Assembly: GCA_022113835.1 (NCBI GenBank) | Contig: JAILWY010000010.1 | Coordinates: 9,989,501 to 10,053,500, forward strand | Reading direction: 5' to 3' | DNA length: 64,000 nucleotides | Source: Atopsyche davidsoni | Taxonomy: Eukaryota; Arthropoda; Insecta; Trichoptera; Hydrobiosidae | Part shown: positions 51,001-59,165 of the stretch, in pieces | How positions within the stretch are numbered: position 1 is the stretch's first letter | How the letters are laid out: each line of letters opens with the position of its first letter | Position numbers and translations under genes: made by a program | The notes under the pieces: generated by a model | What the model was told of the DNA's origin: nothing | The model's input: the letters and a program-made list of their open reading frames with translations, nothing else | The model's database searches: none

Positions 51001-51133
51001 GTAAGCGACAACGAAGAATTGAAAATATGCAGTACTTACCAAGATCGATCTCGGAACCTCGTCCTGTACGGAGAGCTGGGCAGCGACAGCGACGTGGCTG
51101 CGGCCACGCTGGCCCACACGCTGGCCATTGCAC
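22691..51133 (-). CDS. CngA: Cyclic nucleotide-gated channel alpha subunit (CngA type), seven exons
   Basis: Model, 5' to 3' on the - strand: 51133-51040 (ATG at 51128), 37505-36777, 32338-32176, 24445-24303, 24218-24099, 23986-22899, 22823-22691 (TAG). About 821 residues if one base is added in exon 2. The gene encodes a plasma-membrane non-selective cation channel opened by cGMP or cAMP. In order: a long Ser/Pro/Arg-rich cytoplasmic N-terminus (1-260), S1-S2 (274-327), S3 (about 350-368), S4 with [18 protein letters not shown] (378-405), S5 (416-435), pore helix and TIGET filter (474-478, Glu477), S6 (486-516), C-linker, cyclic-nucleotide-binding domain (about 587-705) with the GE pair (657-658) and Arg-Thr (673-674) that contact the phosphate and purine, then a leucine-zipper coiled coil (730-778). 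The CngA rather than CngB assignment rests on the Glu filter and the C-terminal zipper. Cellular role in insects is inferred to be sensory or neural. Confidence 0.93.
22899..23986 (-). CDS. CngA: CngA exon 6 (S5, pore, S6, C-linker, CNBD, zipper)
   Basis: 1088 bp, entered in phase 0 after TTTTGTTACAG. Key landmarks: [17 protein letters not shown] (S5), [17 protein letters not shown] (pore), [19 protein letters not shown] (S6), [13 protein letters not shown] (C-linker), [20 protein letters not shown] (CNBD beta roll), [11 protein letters not shown] and NRRTANV (phosphate-binding cassette), then heptads in [20 protein letters not shown]. Codons are strongly GC-ending, in sharp contrast to the flanks. 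The whole gating module lies in one exon. Confidence 0.97.
24099..24218 (-). CDS. CngA: CngA exon 5 (S4 segment)
   Basis: Exactly 40 codons, phase 0 to phase 0, donor AAA|GTGAGT, acceptor TTTCCGAAG. Reads [20 protein letters not shown], then [20 protein letters not shown], the S4 and S4-S5 linker with Arg spaced every three residues. It is separated from exon 6 by a 112-bp intron. The acceptor ends in AAG rather than CAG; it is chosen because the frame is closed a few codons upstream. Confidence 0.93.
24303..24445 (-). CDS. CngA: CngA exon 4 (S2-S3 loop and S3)
   Basis: After TTTATTTTTAG two bases complete Gly; then [20 protein letters not shown] and [20 protein letters not shown], ending WDPRECQ at CAA|GTAAGA in phase 0. 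The sequence matches the post-S2 loop and S3 of insect CNG channels. Confidence 0.95.
24491..24649. mobile_element. MITE-like element with about 26-bp terminal inverted repeats
   Basis: The left arm starts CAGTGGCGTGCGGTGAG and the right arm is its inverse ending CTCACCACACGCCAC; 21 of 26 bases pair between 24493-24518 and 24649-24624. Internal sequence is also partly palindromic (ATATGGTTTGAT … AAACCATAT). It is about 158 bp, has no coding capacity, and sits 45 bp from the CngA exon 4 acceptor. No clear target-site duplication could be read. Confidence 0.75.
25471..25654. mobile_element. Fold-back element with tRNA-like (SINE-type) arms
   Basis: Two arms of about 80-90 bp (25471-25560 and 25577-25654) are inverted copies of each other around a 16-base loop, joined at AAGCTT … AAGCTT. 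On the - strand the left arm holds a perfect T-arm shape at 25548-25532, a 5-bp stem GTGGG/CCCAC around a 7-base loop TTTAAAT. The right arm carries GTTCAAATC at 25593-25601, a near match to the pol III B box. The likely reading is two head-to-head SINE copies, or a snap-back of one. The left arm keeps about 10 bases that the right arm lost. Confidence 0.75.
25869..25894. repeat. Perfect 11-bp hairpin
   Basis: TTAGCTAGTCT, four-base loop TACT, then AGACTAGCTAA. Inside the CngA intron; no function evident. Confidence 0.9.
32176..32338 (-). CDS. CngA: CngA exon 3 (S1 and S2)
   Basis: Reads [40 protein letters not shown] and [14 protein letters not shown], plus one base of Gly, at the donor G|GTAGGT. 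Entered in phase 0 after CTGTTTTTTCAAG, so Trp follows the Tyr-Arg ending of exon 2 as in other CNG channels (FYR-W). It ends in phase 1, exactly what exon 4 needs. Two hydrophobic spans, about residues 274-292 and 305-325 of the model, are S1 and S2. Confidence 0.95.
32339..36776 (-). other. CngA intron between exons 2 and 3 (4.4 kb)
   Basis: AT-rich throughout. It holds TA repeats with a duplicated TATATAAGTCTAA end at 35083-35152, a G-rich run at 35502-35520 and a perfect 32-bp palindrome at 35545-35576. No other exon or gene recognised. Confidence 0.8.
35545..35576. repeat. Perfect 32-bp palindrome
   Basis: ACTCATGTGTTATATA followed directly by its exact reverse complement TATATAACACATGAGT, with no loop. 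Can form a cruciform. Lies in the CngA intron. Confidence 0.95.
36777..37505 (-). CDS. CngA: CngA exon 2 (cytoplasmic N-terminus), with one-base frame break
   Basis: Strong acceptor GTTTTTGCTTGCAG and donor CGG|GTAAGA, 729 bp. Exon 1 delivers TG, so TG|G makes Trp and opens the frame [14 protein letters not shown]. That frame continues with GC-ending codons through [35 protein letters not shown] and [20 protein letters not shown]. The last about 22 codons are instead read in the neighbouring frame: [20 protein letters not shown], then YR, the conserved run into S1. The switch falls around 36825-36850 and equals one missing base (730 bp would fit both junctions). Because the exon is GC-rich, both frames lack stops over the whole length. 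The N-terminus is disordered, with Pro-Ser-Pro-Arg repeats. Confidence 0.88.
37383..37463 (-). repeat. 12-bp coding minisatellite in CngA exon 2
   Basis: Nearly seven units of GGGGACGGCCTC (on +), drifting to GGGGACAGCCGC and GGGGACAGCCCC. Read on the - strand in the coding frame, each unit gives a four-residue Pro-Arg-Pro-Ser repeat. Unit length is a multiple of three, so copy-number change keeps the frame. Confidence 0.92.
37532..37713 (-). repeat. Interspersed repeat family, copy 2 (reverse)
   Basis: Starts 26 bp upstream (- strand) of the CngA exon 2 acceptor, so the pyrimidine tract and branch region of this intron lie at the edge of the repeat. Shares GATCCTGCGCGCAGATTGTG and AGGTGTGGCTTAGGTGG with the other copies. 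Truncated at the end that carries the A-rich stretch in the others. Confidence 0.75.
38468..38890 (-). CDS. Unknown 140-codon ORF, protein-like composition
   Basis: The frame reads …[20 protein letters not shown], then [20 protein letters not shown] and [17 protein letters not shown] before TAA. Composition looks globular (aromatic and aliphatic residues mixed with charges) rather than like AT-rich noise, and TATTCTCTCCTTCAG at about 38867-38853 could act as an acceptor. Codons are not GC-ending as in the CngA exons. I do not recognise it; it may be an unlisted exon, a captured gene fragment or chance. Confidence 0.2.
   Translation of the reverse strand: MSHVSIFNILSFSTELPRRGGLDERLYRRAGALFAADRPLYTFYTSQPRGALNDIISIDWGFLKDTIIFINFILNEFDKYSCLYTSTGKEVVQGLEARRNIIIKRLFDCLQFYKKTFLFFSEFDLQLFTDPANRDSFNLG
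42080..42209. repeat. GC-rich 10-bp minisatellite (GGGCCGGGGC)n
   Basis: About 12 units of a 10-base G-rich repeat, some shortened to GGGGC, followed by GGGGCTGGGGCC variants. Long runs of G3-G4 at short spacing on the + strand allow G-quadruplexes. Both strands are open in several frames as Gly/Arg/Ala or Pro/Ala repeats. The 3' flank ([17 protein letters not shown] in one + frame) looks protein-like but has no supported splice sites. Confidence 0.92.
44942..45029. repeat. (AT)n microsatellite
   Basis: About 88 bases of TA repeats with one phase shift (TAATAT) near 45012. Confidence 0.95.
48095..49204. mobile_element. 1.1-kb element bounded by inverted repeats (family copies 3 and 4)
   Basis: The left 250 bases (48095-48342) and right 180 bases (49204-49024) are inverted relatives, sharing TTATTTTCTT, GGACTATGCTT / GGGCTATACTT and CCTGCGCGCAGG. 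The outer ends match to within a few bases (GATTCTTTATTTTC against GATTAATTATTTTC), which suggests one transposon with long diverged terminal inverted repeats. The middle includes an 11-bp hairpin (TAGCTTAGCCT/AGGCTAAGCTA, 48671-48696) and an 80-codon frame I do not recognise. No clear target-site duplication. Two independent inverted insertions remain possible. Confidence 0.6.
49210..49512 (-). pseudogene. BEL/Pao retrotransposon integrase remnant
   Basis: The frame reads [20 protein letters not shown], then [18 protein letters not shown], then [14 protein letters not shown]. The first piece matches the integrase core lead-in of BEL/Pao pol (…GVDYFGP…) and the second the later R(R)GCP…YSD segment. 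In intact elements about 60 residues lie between them, so this copy has an internal deletion and has lost part of the catalytic core. No LTRs or other pol domains nearby. It abuts the inverted-repeat element ending at 49204. Dead fragment. Confidence 0.8.
49513..51039 (-). other. CngA intron between exons 1 and 2 (5' end)
   Basis: AT-rich. The first 200 bases next to the BEL/Pao remnant may be its decayed upstream part. Nothing else recognised before the exon 1 donor. Confidence 0.6.
51040..51133 (-). CDS. CngA: CngA exon 1 with start codon
   Basis: Bounded by GTTTCCACTTGCTGCAG (acceptor) and CTTG|GTAAGT (donor). After five bases of 5' UTR comes CAATGG with ATG at 51128-51126, then [20 protein letters not shown] and YRTRFRDRS with GC-ending codons. 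It ends with TG, the two bases that exon 2 needs to make Trp in its codon-biased frame. Since the exon begins with a splice acceptor, at least one untranslated exon lies farther upstream (above 51133). The intron to exon 2 is 13.5 kb. Confidence 0.8.
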
Positions 51134-54100
51134 CTGCAGCAAGTGGAAACACGGTCAAACTTCATCGAGTGGTACTCTCATACTGCTTTCACTATGTTGG
51201 ATATTATCAAAACTAATCCAAGACGATTATCAAAACTAATATATTCCAAGAGATTCAATTCTTGTTATAAAACATGTCTAATCTCGTAAGCTCTGTATTC
51301 TCCCTGATATATAACATCTACGTAATGTTTATAAGTTTTTTGAAGATTTTATTTTAAAATATATATATATATATAACTAATACTTATAAAAATATATAAC
51401 TTTATATTAAAAAAGTCTTGGTTTTTGGTAACTGCAAAAGAAATATAATATGTCTGCGGAGCAACCACAGCAGAATATCAAAGGAAAATTTCAACAAATT
51501 CACTGCTACAGAATAATGTTTTTGTCAAATTTATCAATGTAAGTATTAATTTAATTATAACTTTTTTTTAATGTATTAACTTTATTGTGTGTAAAACGGT
51601 AAATTTTATGTAAAATTGTATTAACTTTATTATATTTAAATCTTTATAAAGCTATTTATTTTTAAAACTAAATAAACTACTAGCCTTTACAAAATTATAA
51701 TCAATCAAAAAGTCGTACTTCGCTAAAACACAAAGCATGTAAAAATTTATATCCCGTGCGAAAACATCGGATATTGAATCTATAAATTAATTCAATAATC
51801 AAACGTCAGATTTTTAATTAATCACGTGAAACGTGCTCAATCATCTATTAAATATTCCAATAATGCACTTAAGTGCATTTCCAATTTTGTTATATAATAT
51901 GAGAGAAAATAAATTAAGCATAAGCTTTATATAATATCCCAAAAATATTGTCCGTAAACAATATTATTATATCGTCAAACGCACTTGTCCAGAACAATAA
52001 GTTAATATGGGCTTACTTACAAACTACTATTTTTTTACTACTGTTAATTTTGCTTTTTTAACTATTATTTATAAACTTTTATAAAATACTCGTTTATTAT
52101 TTTACAAGATACTTATTTATTTAAAATTTTCAAACACTTTTCACTTCATTATAAGATACTTTTTTAATCAATTTTCTATAAGACTTACAATCGCTTTTCA
52201 ATTTCATTTCGACAAGCACGCGGTTTGCGTCGTCATATCGGAGTGACTTTGCTAATTATTTTTCTAATCGACAGAAATACTATTAATAATTCCTCGACTC
52301 CATCTATAACACAAATAATTGATATTCTTAATTATTTCCTAGCTTAAACACATCGGCTTACTCGCATATGTAAGTCGTTAAAAAGGAAATTATAATATGG
52401 CGATTCGCACGAAACTTTACCACGGGCATCATTCCCATGAGATAGGCTTTCACTGATTAGGATGTTTGTCGCCTACACGTGTAAGATTTTAATAAAATTC
52501 TCCGATCGCATTCCAATGCGGTGACGTACGCGGGAATTCACCATTTTCAACATAAAAAAGGCCAATAAATTAACAATAACAAATCAAGTCTAGATTGAAT
52601 TCGATTTTAAAGGAATTGGTAACACTTGTATTCTTAGTAAAATAATTCAAATCATAGAAATTCATTAAATTGCTCAAATTTATGTCAAAATTTTCTATGA
52701 AGATTATTAAAACACTTTTACACTCAAAGTGCATCGACCTCACATCCAAAGTGCTTTGCGTGTGTATTTAGTGAAAATAGTTTTATTAGTCTCAATGTAA
52801 TAATCTTGCCACTGCAAGCTATATTTAAAAACCAAATTAATACCAAAATAAGGGTTAATTATTGAACATTTAATATAAACAATATATGAACTTACTCTCC
52901 TGTTTTCTGCACGAATTACGACAGTTTGTAGAAGAAAAAATAATGAAAAGAGAAAAATAATATAATGACAAAGACTGTTTTTATATGTGATATTGCGATA
53001 AATATTTCAGTTCTGTGAAACGTAGAAACAATTTCTCCGCAAAAATTCAACGAACTGGTCAAGGTTGAGCCTGCAGAGCCTGGCCGACCTGCCCAGCGCC
53101 GCGGCCTCGTGCCGGCTTCGGACGATTTTGCATGTGAATATTTTTTTTATAATATATTTTTACCATAATTAAAAGCTTTAATCGTTTAAAATGTTATATT
53201 ATAAACAAAGATATTTTTTATAACTAGCATTATTAAAAGCTAGTCATTACACACATGTAATATTAGATTGTATCAATTAGCTTTGTAAATACGGTATTGG
53301 GATTCTGAAAATATAGTTTATATATCCCAACTTCCGAATTTGAAAGCAATAGTATTAAACTATTTGTAATAAATTCGAATTCTTCGATATTTTTTGACAG
53401 TTAAGAATTTAAAACAAAATGTTATAGTCCAAAAATCATATAAAACCGTTAAATTCAGATTTACAACATTGCCCTTTCAATATTATTGCTTACGGTAATT
53501 TACATGGCATGTTTAAAAAAAAACATATCATAAAACATATTTTTGCAAGTATACTATAAGTAAACTAACTTCTTGTTGCTTTTCACAAATAAATGTATTG
53601 TTACAGCCATTGAATAAAGAAACTTATCGATGGCGAGTTCCTGCTTTATCGTAACCCGAGCGAGATTTGCTTGCAACTATAACGGATCATTTTCAGAAAG
53701 AAAAAGAAAATATGAAAGTAGCAAAAGTCAAAGCCGCAAAGGAAAACAGCGCAAAAGTGCCTGTTGCTATTGCTTCGCCCCCACCCCGCGTCGGAACTCG
53801 ACAATGAACTAGATAACCTTTTATTCCAGACAAATCCATCTACCTATTCGTGAAAGGCGCATTTACTTAATCCGATGCGTCATAATATCAAAATGCTGGA
53901 ATTAAATATTGAATATAACGATATTGATATTGCTGATGTCAAATTATAACTGAGTTGTCAAAATAAAGACCAATAAAATTTGTAATACCTCAACTCTGAA
54001 AATTTATACTCAATACTGACCAAATACACGACACAAACGGGAAATAACGGAGTTTATATCAAATTGGACAATTTCAGTAAATAAAAGTATTCCTAGACAC

Positions 54101-57100
54101 AGTAATTTTTACCTATTATATGCAAAGCACGTGTATTTTTTGTATTATTGGCTTTATCAATTTTTAAGTGTTTGTATCAAATCTCTTAAATGATAAATTT
54201 CTCGATCGACGAAAAAAATAAATAAATCGAAATATAACACATTATTCAATAACAAATATTGGAATATAATTTTGTTCCAAAGCATTTGTTTTGTCAATAT
54301 GATTTTATAAAATTTTCAAAACGCAAAATGTCAAGTTCAATAATTAAAATACAGGTGAATGTCACACGAAGGGTGCAACGTGATACAGTGTAGTGCGTGA
54401 ATCCGATATGAGTTAATGGCCAATCTGGAAAACGCATTTCACTAAGACAATGTTAATAGTAAATTAATTATTTCAAAAAACAATGAATCTTACCACCCTA
54501 GAACTAGAGCTATTTCGCAGCGATATAAAATTAGAAAAGCCAAATGAGAAACTCAATACAAGTTCTTCTGCTTTTTATTCAATACTGCGCTAATGTGCGT
54601 TACTTATCCTATTCATAGACATACTGTCAATAATAATATCCTAGAAATTAGCTCCAATAGCTTCAATTCGTGTAATTATTTCAGCTTATAGTCTGCATTA
54701 ATTCATCTTGGGCGAATTGATGCAGATTTATTATTTCCAAATATTTTCAGAGATTTATTAGGTAATTGAGGTATAATGTATAAAAAAATCACAAAAATGA
54801 TGTTTGATGACTTTATACTTCGAAAAAAAAAAATATTATAGGCAAATGCCCTTTCAAATGTGAAAATATGTACTAACTAACAAGGTTATTTCTCACCCCT
54901 CCGGCAGTCGGCTGTACAGTCCGTGCGGTCGGTTATTATTCAAATTCAAATAAAGCATTTGCTTCAGTATCGAGCGAAAACCTTTGTTTCCTATTTTATT
55001 TACCATTGATAAAAAAGTTGTATCAATTATCTTTACTGACAATGCCCTGAAAATGTATAATTGTGTTTGGCAATATTCGGCCCTTTTGAATAACGGCATT
55101 TTGAATATCCATAAATTAACAATTTTATGACGACCGAGTATCAGTAGATCGTTACTACCAAACATAAACCTCACAAGTGCGTTCTTTGTCATCTTGTAAC
55201 TTTAAATTATTTTCCTCGTTCGACAAGTTAATCAGAAAAACTAGTACTTTAACAAAGTTACATCAAGCGTACTTATTCCTCATTTTATGAAACAACCATA
55301 AACGGAAAACACCCCTACTCGGATAGATCGAGCCGAGGTCCGAGCGCTCCGTTCAGGGAGAGTCGGGCTCGAGGAGGAAGAAGCGTGCCTGCGGAAAAAT
55401 ATCCGGGGACACTTCTCAGTCAAATGGGACAATTCACTTCGAGGAATATTTAAACTAATTTTAAAAAATATCGATGTACAGAAATACGCATGTCGACAAA
55501 TAAATTGTATGACTCGTTGGGGAGAGAACTGCGCAATTTCTAAACAAATATTTACACAACGAGCGCTCCGGACTAATACAAGTCCACGCCGATTTCGGCT
55601 TCAACAATTTCAGGTGATTTCAAAGCGAAATGCCTGTGTGTTACCAAAGTTAAATTAAGACGTCTCTATTTTAATAAAAAACAAATGTTTTAAATGCACG
55701 GTTGCTTCTAGCTCATTCTTTTACGGCATATTATTAAATATTCATAAATAATGTACATTACTGAAACTCAAAAAAAGTATCTAACACTATTTGCTTTTCA
55801 AAATATTAATAATTTATTTTGAATTAGAAAGAAAAACGTTACTGCCTTGTTGGGTTAAGTTTCATGTATTTTATTACTCAAATCATTTTTATATTTGATT
55901 TTTTATTCTTTAACTGTCAAATATAGACTAGCAATTGATAAAAAAAATAGTAATCGGGTAGAAAGGATGAAGCTTTTCAAATTCCCTGGAGCGGCGCGCC
56001 AGCGACCCTGCACCCAGAGCGGCTGGCAGGGGCGGGGAAAATGCCACGGATGTAGTTGCAGAGCCTGCGGTTCGACCCTAATGCGACAGGACCGTATTGA
56101 TGGGGACACATCACTGCACACGTTGCAACTTAATGTGATAATATAACTCCTCGGATACTTGCGCCTCGCAGAGCGCGCCGGCGAGAACGGAGTTGCGGGG
56201 CGCACGCGAGCGGAAAACACGAGGAGTCGCTCGCTGGGTCAGCTTACACTCGAAGGAGCTAAGCCTGGCGCGGTTTGCAATGTCAAGCGAGATGACGGCT
56301 TATAAATACTTAAAATAGACTCTTCAAGTCACAAGTGAAAATTACAATTGAGAGCCAATATTTTCAAGTTGAATAGAAAGTCGCAATATCTAAATAAATT
56401 ATTTTTTTAATCTCTCTACGTTATGTGAAATAATATAATTTTTTTTATTAGCCTAGCATGAGTTCACAGTAGAATTTAAAACTTGAAATAACGCTTAAAT
56501 TTATCAACTCGTTGTTTCATAATTGAAATGCTTTTATGGCATACCAGCTAAATAACCAACTGAAAACTGATGCGACATGGTAGCGCAACGAGGGGTGCGA
56601 GCGTGCACATACCCGGGCTGAAACCCTTGCAGCCCAGTAGGTCTATTCAACCCCAAATCGCCTGAACCCGTCTTCAATAAAAGGCTCGAAAATATTTGGA
56701 AAACGCACTGCGGCCTCGTCACAAGAGCCGGGGGGGGCGCTTGAATAAAGTACCTGATACTCTGCACTGTTTCACTGCAGAGTATAGGGTTCAGAGTTCT
56801 CTTTATTGTTCGTTACCGAATTTGAATGCCGGTCAATTTATTAATTTCCTAAAAGCATATATTGTTGAAATAAGTTGTACGAGATTTACGTCTCGCGCAC
56901 GTCTCAAGGAATTTCAGAATTGAACAACTTGAAAACATCATTTTTATAGTCATATCTATATGCAACAACTACCGAATACATCATCAACAATTTATTAAAT
57001 GTTTGATATCGCATCATCAACTTGGGAATCTTTGATTTTACTACGTGAGGTATATCTATCTGAAGGATCAGTGAGGGCATTTCACATCTAAACAGCATAG

Positions 57101-57496
57101 CACTGAGAAGTAATTAAACTCTTGAAAAATATTTTTTTTAATTTCTATTGTTTTCCATGCGTTATTTGTAATTGTTCGAGTAAAACTAATTTTCTCACCA
57201 ATTTGCCGGCTGCATTGGTGACCGGGAACATTAAATCTCTCTATCTCGTACTTTGATTAGCTCAAAGTTTAAATAAAATACTAGAGTGATTTTTCTTTTA
57301 TTGGTGACAGGTTTCGCCAAATTTTACGTTGGCATTATCAAACTTTAATGCAATTAAAATGAACCATCTTCAGTAAAACTCCAGGACTTCATACACCTAT
57401 TACGCAGTTAGATCTAAGTGACTGTTTTGAAACGCTCTCACGGTGTATGCTGTGGATTATGAGTTTGCAAATCGACTTATGTGTTTGTTCAGATAA
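51134..57496. other. Region upstream of the CngA start exon
   Basis: Expected to contain CngA 5' UTR exon(s) and possibly the promoter. AT-rich, with GC-rich islands at 53075-53125, 55320-55400 and 55970-56290. The 53075 patch is open on both strands with GC-ending codons (for example SLQSLADLPSAAASCRL on +) but has no secure splice sites. No other gene recognised. Confidence 0.5.
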
Positions 57497-58004
57497 TCTA
57501 ATATATATAATAGCCATTGTGTGTATGTATGTTTCATCTTTTGCTTCTCTAAAGAATATCTTAAAAGATACAGCGCTGATTTTTTGCACGTAAGTTTAGT
57601 AAATTTTTCCGCAGCTATGTGCCGAATTTAAAGACGATAGGATAATATTTTTATTCTTAAACTATAAAATATGCTTTAGCGAGTTTCAATATGTACAAAT
57701 TATATGATTCTGTTCTTCACCGCGAGAATTTCAAATTTAGAACTTTTACAAAAAAAACAAATTTTGATGCTTCTAAGAAATTTCCAGTTTATGTCAGTTT
57801 GACACAAGTGCCATTTCTATTTTTTTTATCGAAATTGCATTAGAAATTATTAATCACATCATTAATAACTCAAAATAACACCTTCCACGCACAGAAAACG
57901 TAATTAAAAAAGAATTGCACAATTGAACGTGATAAAGACTGCATCAAATAAATAAAAGTGCAGTGAAAAGTGATGTGTTGTTTGTGACACGAAATGTGAC
58001 ATAA

Positions 58005-58480
58005 ATGTCAAGCAATGAGTTGGAAGGAAAACGTGAGCAGCGTCTTCTTAAAATTCGAGTACGCGCATCGACCTCAAGACAAAAAGAAACTGATGCACAG
58101 CGAACGCTGCGTTTGTCTTCGGATTAATTAGTGTGACCTGTCGATTCTGCAATGCTTTACATTATCAAGCAGAAAACCCATCAGATGGAAAGTTCAACGA
58201 TTATTATCACAAAGGTAAAGTGAAACTACCAGCAAGGCCTATTTCCCCAGTATATTTAAAGGATATTTATAATGGAAATTTCAAGAGAAAAATAAGATCA
58301 TACAATAACAGTATATCTTTTGCATCAATGGGAGCTAAATTAACAGTGAGCCACTCTGCTTCAAAGTTCAAGGCCAAGTATATCACAGAACTTCGCACCT
58401 TCATCCAACTGATGGTACAAAATTGAAGCATTATTCATCTTATTATGTTCAAACACTATTGCATCGTTCATCGAATGCGC
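58005..58480 (+). pseudogene. Broken Helitron Rep/helicase N-terminal fragment
   Basis: ATG at 58005 opens MSSNELEGKREQRLLKIRVR with the Arg/Ser/Gln-rich repeat style of insect Helitron proteins, stopping at 58125-58127. From 58133 another frame gives CRFCNALHYQAENPSDGKFN, a conserved CxxC zinc-finger segment, then HKGKVKLPARPI, SYNNSISFASMGAKL and a TGA at 58424-58426. A further frame continues as LHPTDGTKL. So at least one stop and two frame changes break it, and the catalytic Rep (HUH) and helicase domains are absent. It cannot move itself. Confidence 0.85.
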
Positions 58481-58508
58481 GTCATTCTGTGACGGGCTAC
58501 ATTTCTAG
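58480..58508 (+). other. Helitron 3' hairpin and CTAG terminus
   Basis: A five-bp stem with a five-base loop (58480-58494), a ten-base spacer, then CTAG. This is the usual layout of the Helitron termination signal (hairpin 10-12 bases before CTRR). Confidence 0.8.
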
Positions 58509-58996
58509 TCTTAAATAATAACGATCGAACTCAAAACAGCCTAAGCGTTAGAGCCAACATCTTTTTTTTATAAAAAACTATTGACTATATCAAACTAATT
58601 TTGAAGGGGATGTTAATATTTTGTACCCGTGCTTTTGAAGATATTTAAAATAAACTATCTCGGGGGTAAATAATCATCCCCCAGTGAATACGCACGAAGA
58701 TAGATGACGTTATGTGTGTTCACAGGCAAGCGACACCTTTGCCCGGCCCGCAGAGACGCGCATCATGTTCGCGAGGTGTCCGGACACGGGACCTCTCGGT
58801 GCCTCCGAGCCAGTGCTTTCATTTACACCGAATGTATACACGTCTACAATGACACCGGGCAAGAATAGCAAAAACATTTAAGTTTATAATATTATAATAA
58901 ATGCTATTTAAAATTCCACACTTAATGAAAATACTTTATTCGCGGCAGTAATAGAGCGTGAAGGTGATCGCAACTTGAGCCGTATCGATATCCGTG

Positions 58997-59165
58997 TCAC
59001 ATAACGCAATAACGAAAATAAAGAAATACATGTTAGATACCACCTAAGCTACACCTTTTAAGCCCCACAATCTGCGCGCAGGATCAGAGGATAGCCACAT
59101 ATCGTATTATAACCATAGCCATAAGAACTTTTGTATATTTACCAAAAGTAAAATAAAGACAAATG
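58997..59165 (+). repeat. Interspersed repeat family, copy 5 (forward)
   Basis: Shares GCCCCACAATCTGCGCGCAG, GGATAGCCACATATCGTATT and the A-rich end AAAAGTAAAATAAAG with copy 1. It lies about 490 bp after the Helitron end. Confidence 0.75.

Larger units (their letters stand above)
57497..58508 (+). mobile_element. Helitron, about 1.0 kb, non-autonomous
   Basis: Three signs agree. The 5' end is TCTAATATATATAATAGCC at 57497, preceded by A. The 3' end is CTAG at 58505-58508, followed by T, ten bases after a hairpin CGTCA-TTCTG-TGACG (58480-58494). Between them is a degraded Helitron Rep N-terminal region (58005-58490). A…T flanks fit the known AT target of Helitrons. The 3' end is strong; the 5' TC end is chosen by its AT-rich Lepidoptera-like start and is less sure. 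Confidence 0.75.

Noticed and set aside
50890..51216. + strand 108-codon ORF including [19 protein letters not shown]
   Set aside because: Looks coding by codon bias, but the - strand has better splice sites, a start codon and the phase that exon 2 requires. The bias is a mirror of the CngA start exon.
53630..53812. + strand 60-codon ORF with Lys/Ser/Arg-rich centre
   Set aside because: Low complexity and no further support.
54893..55192. - strand 99-codon ORF
   Set aside because: No family recognised, no splice or codon support.
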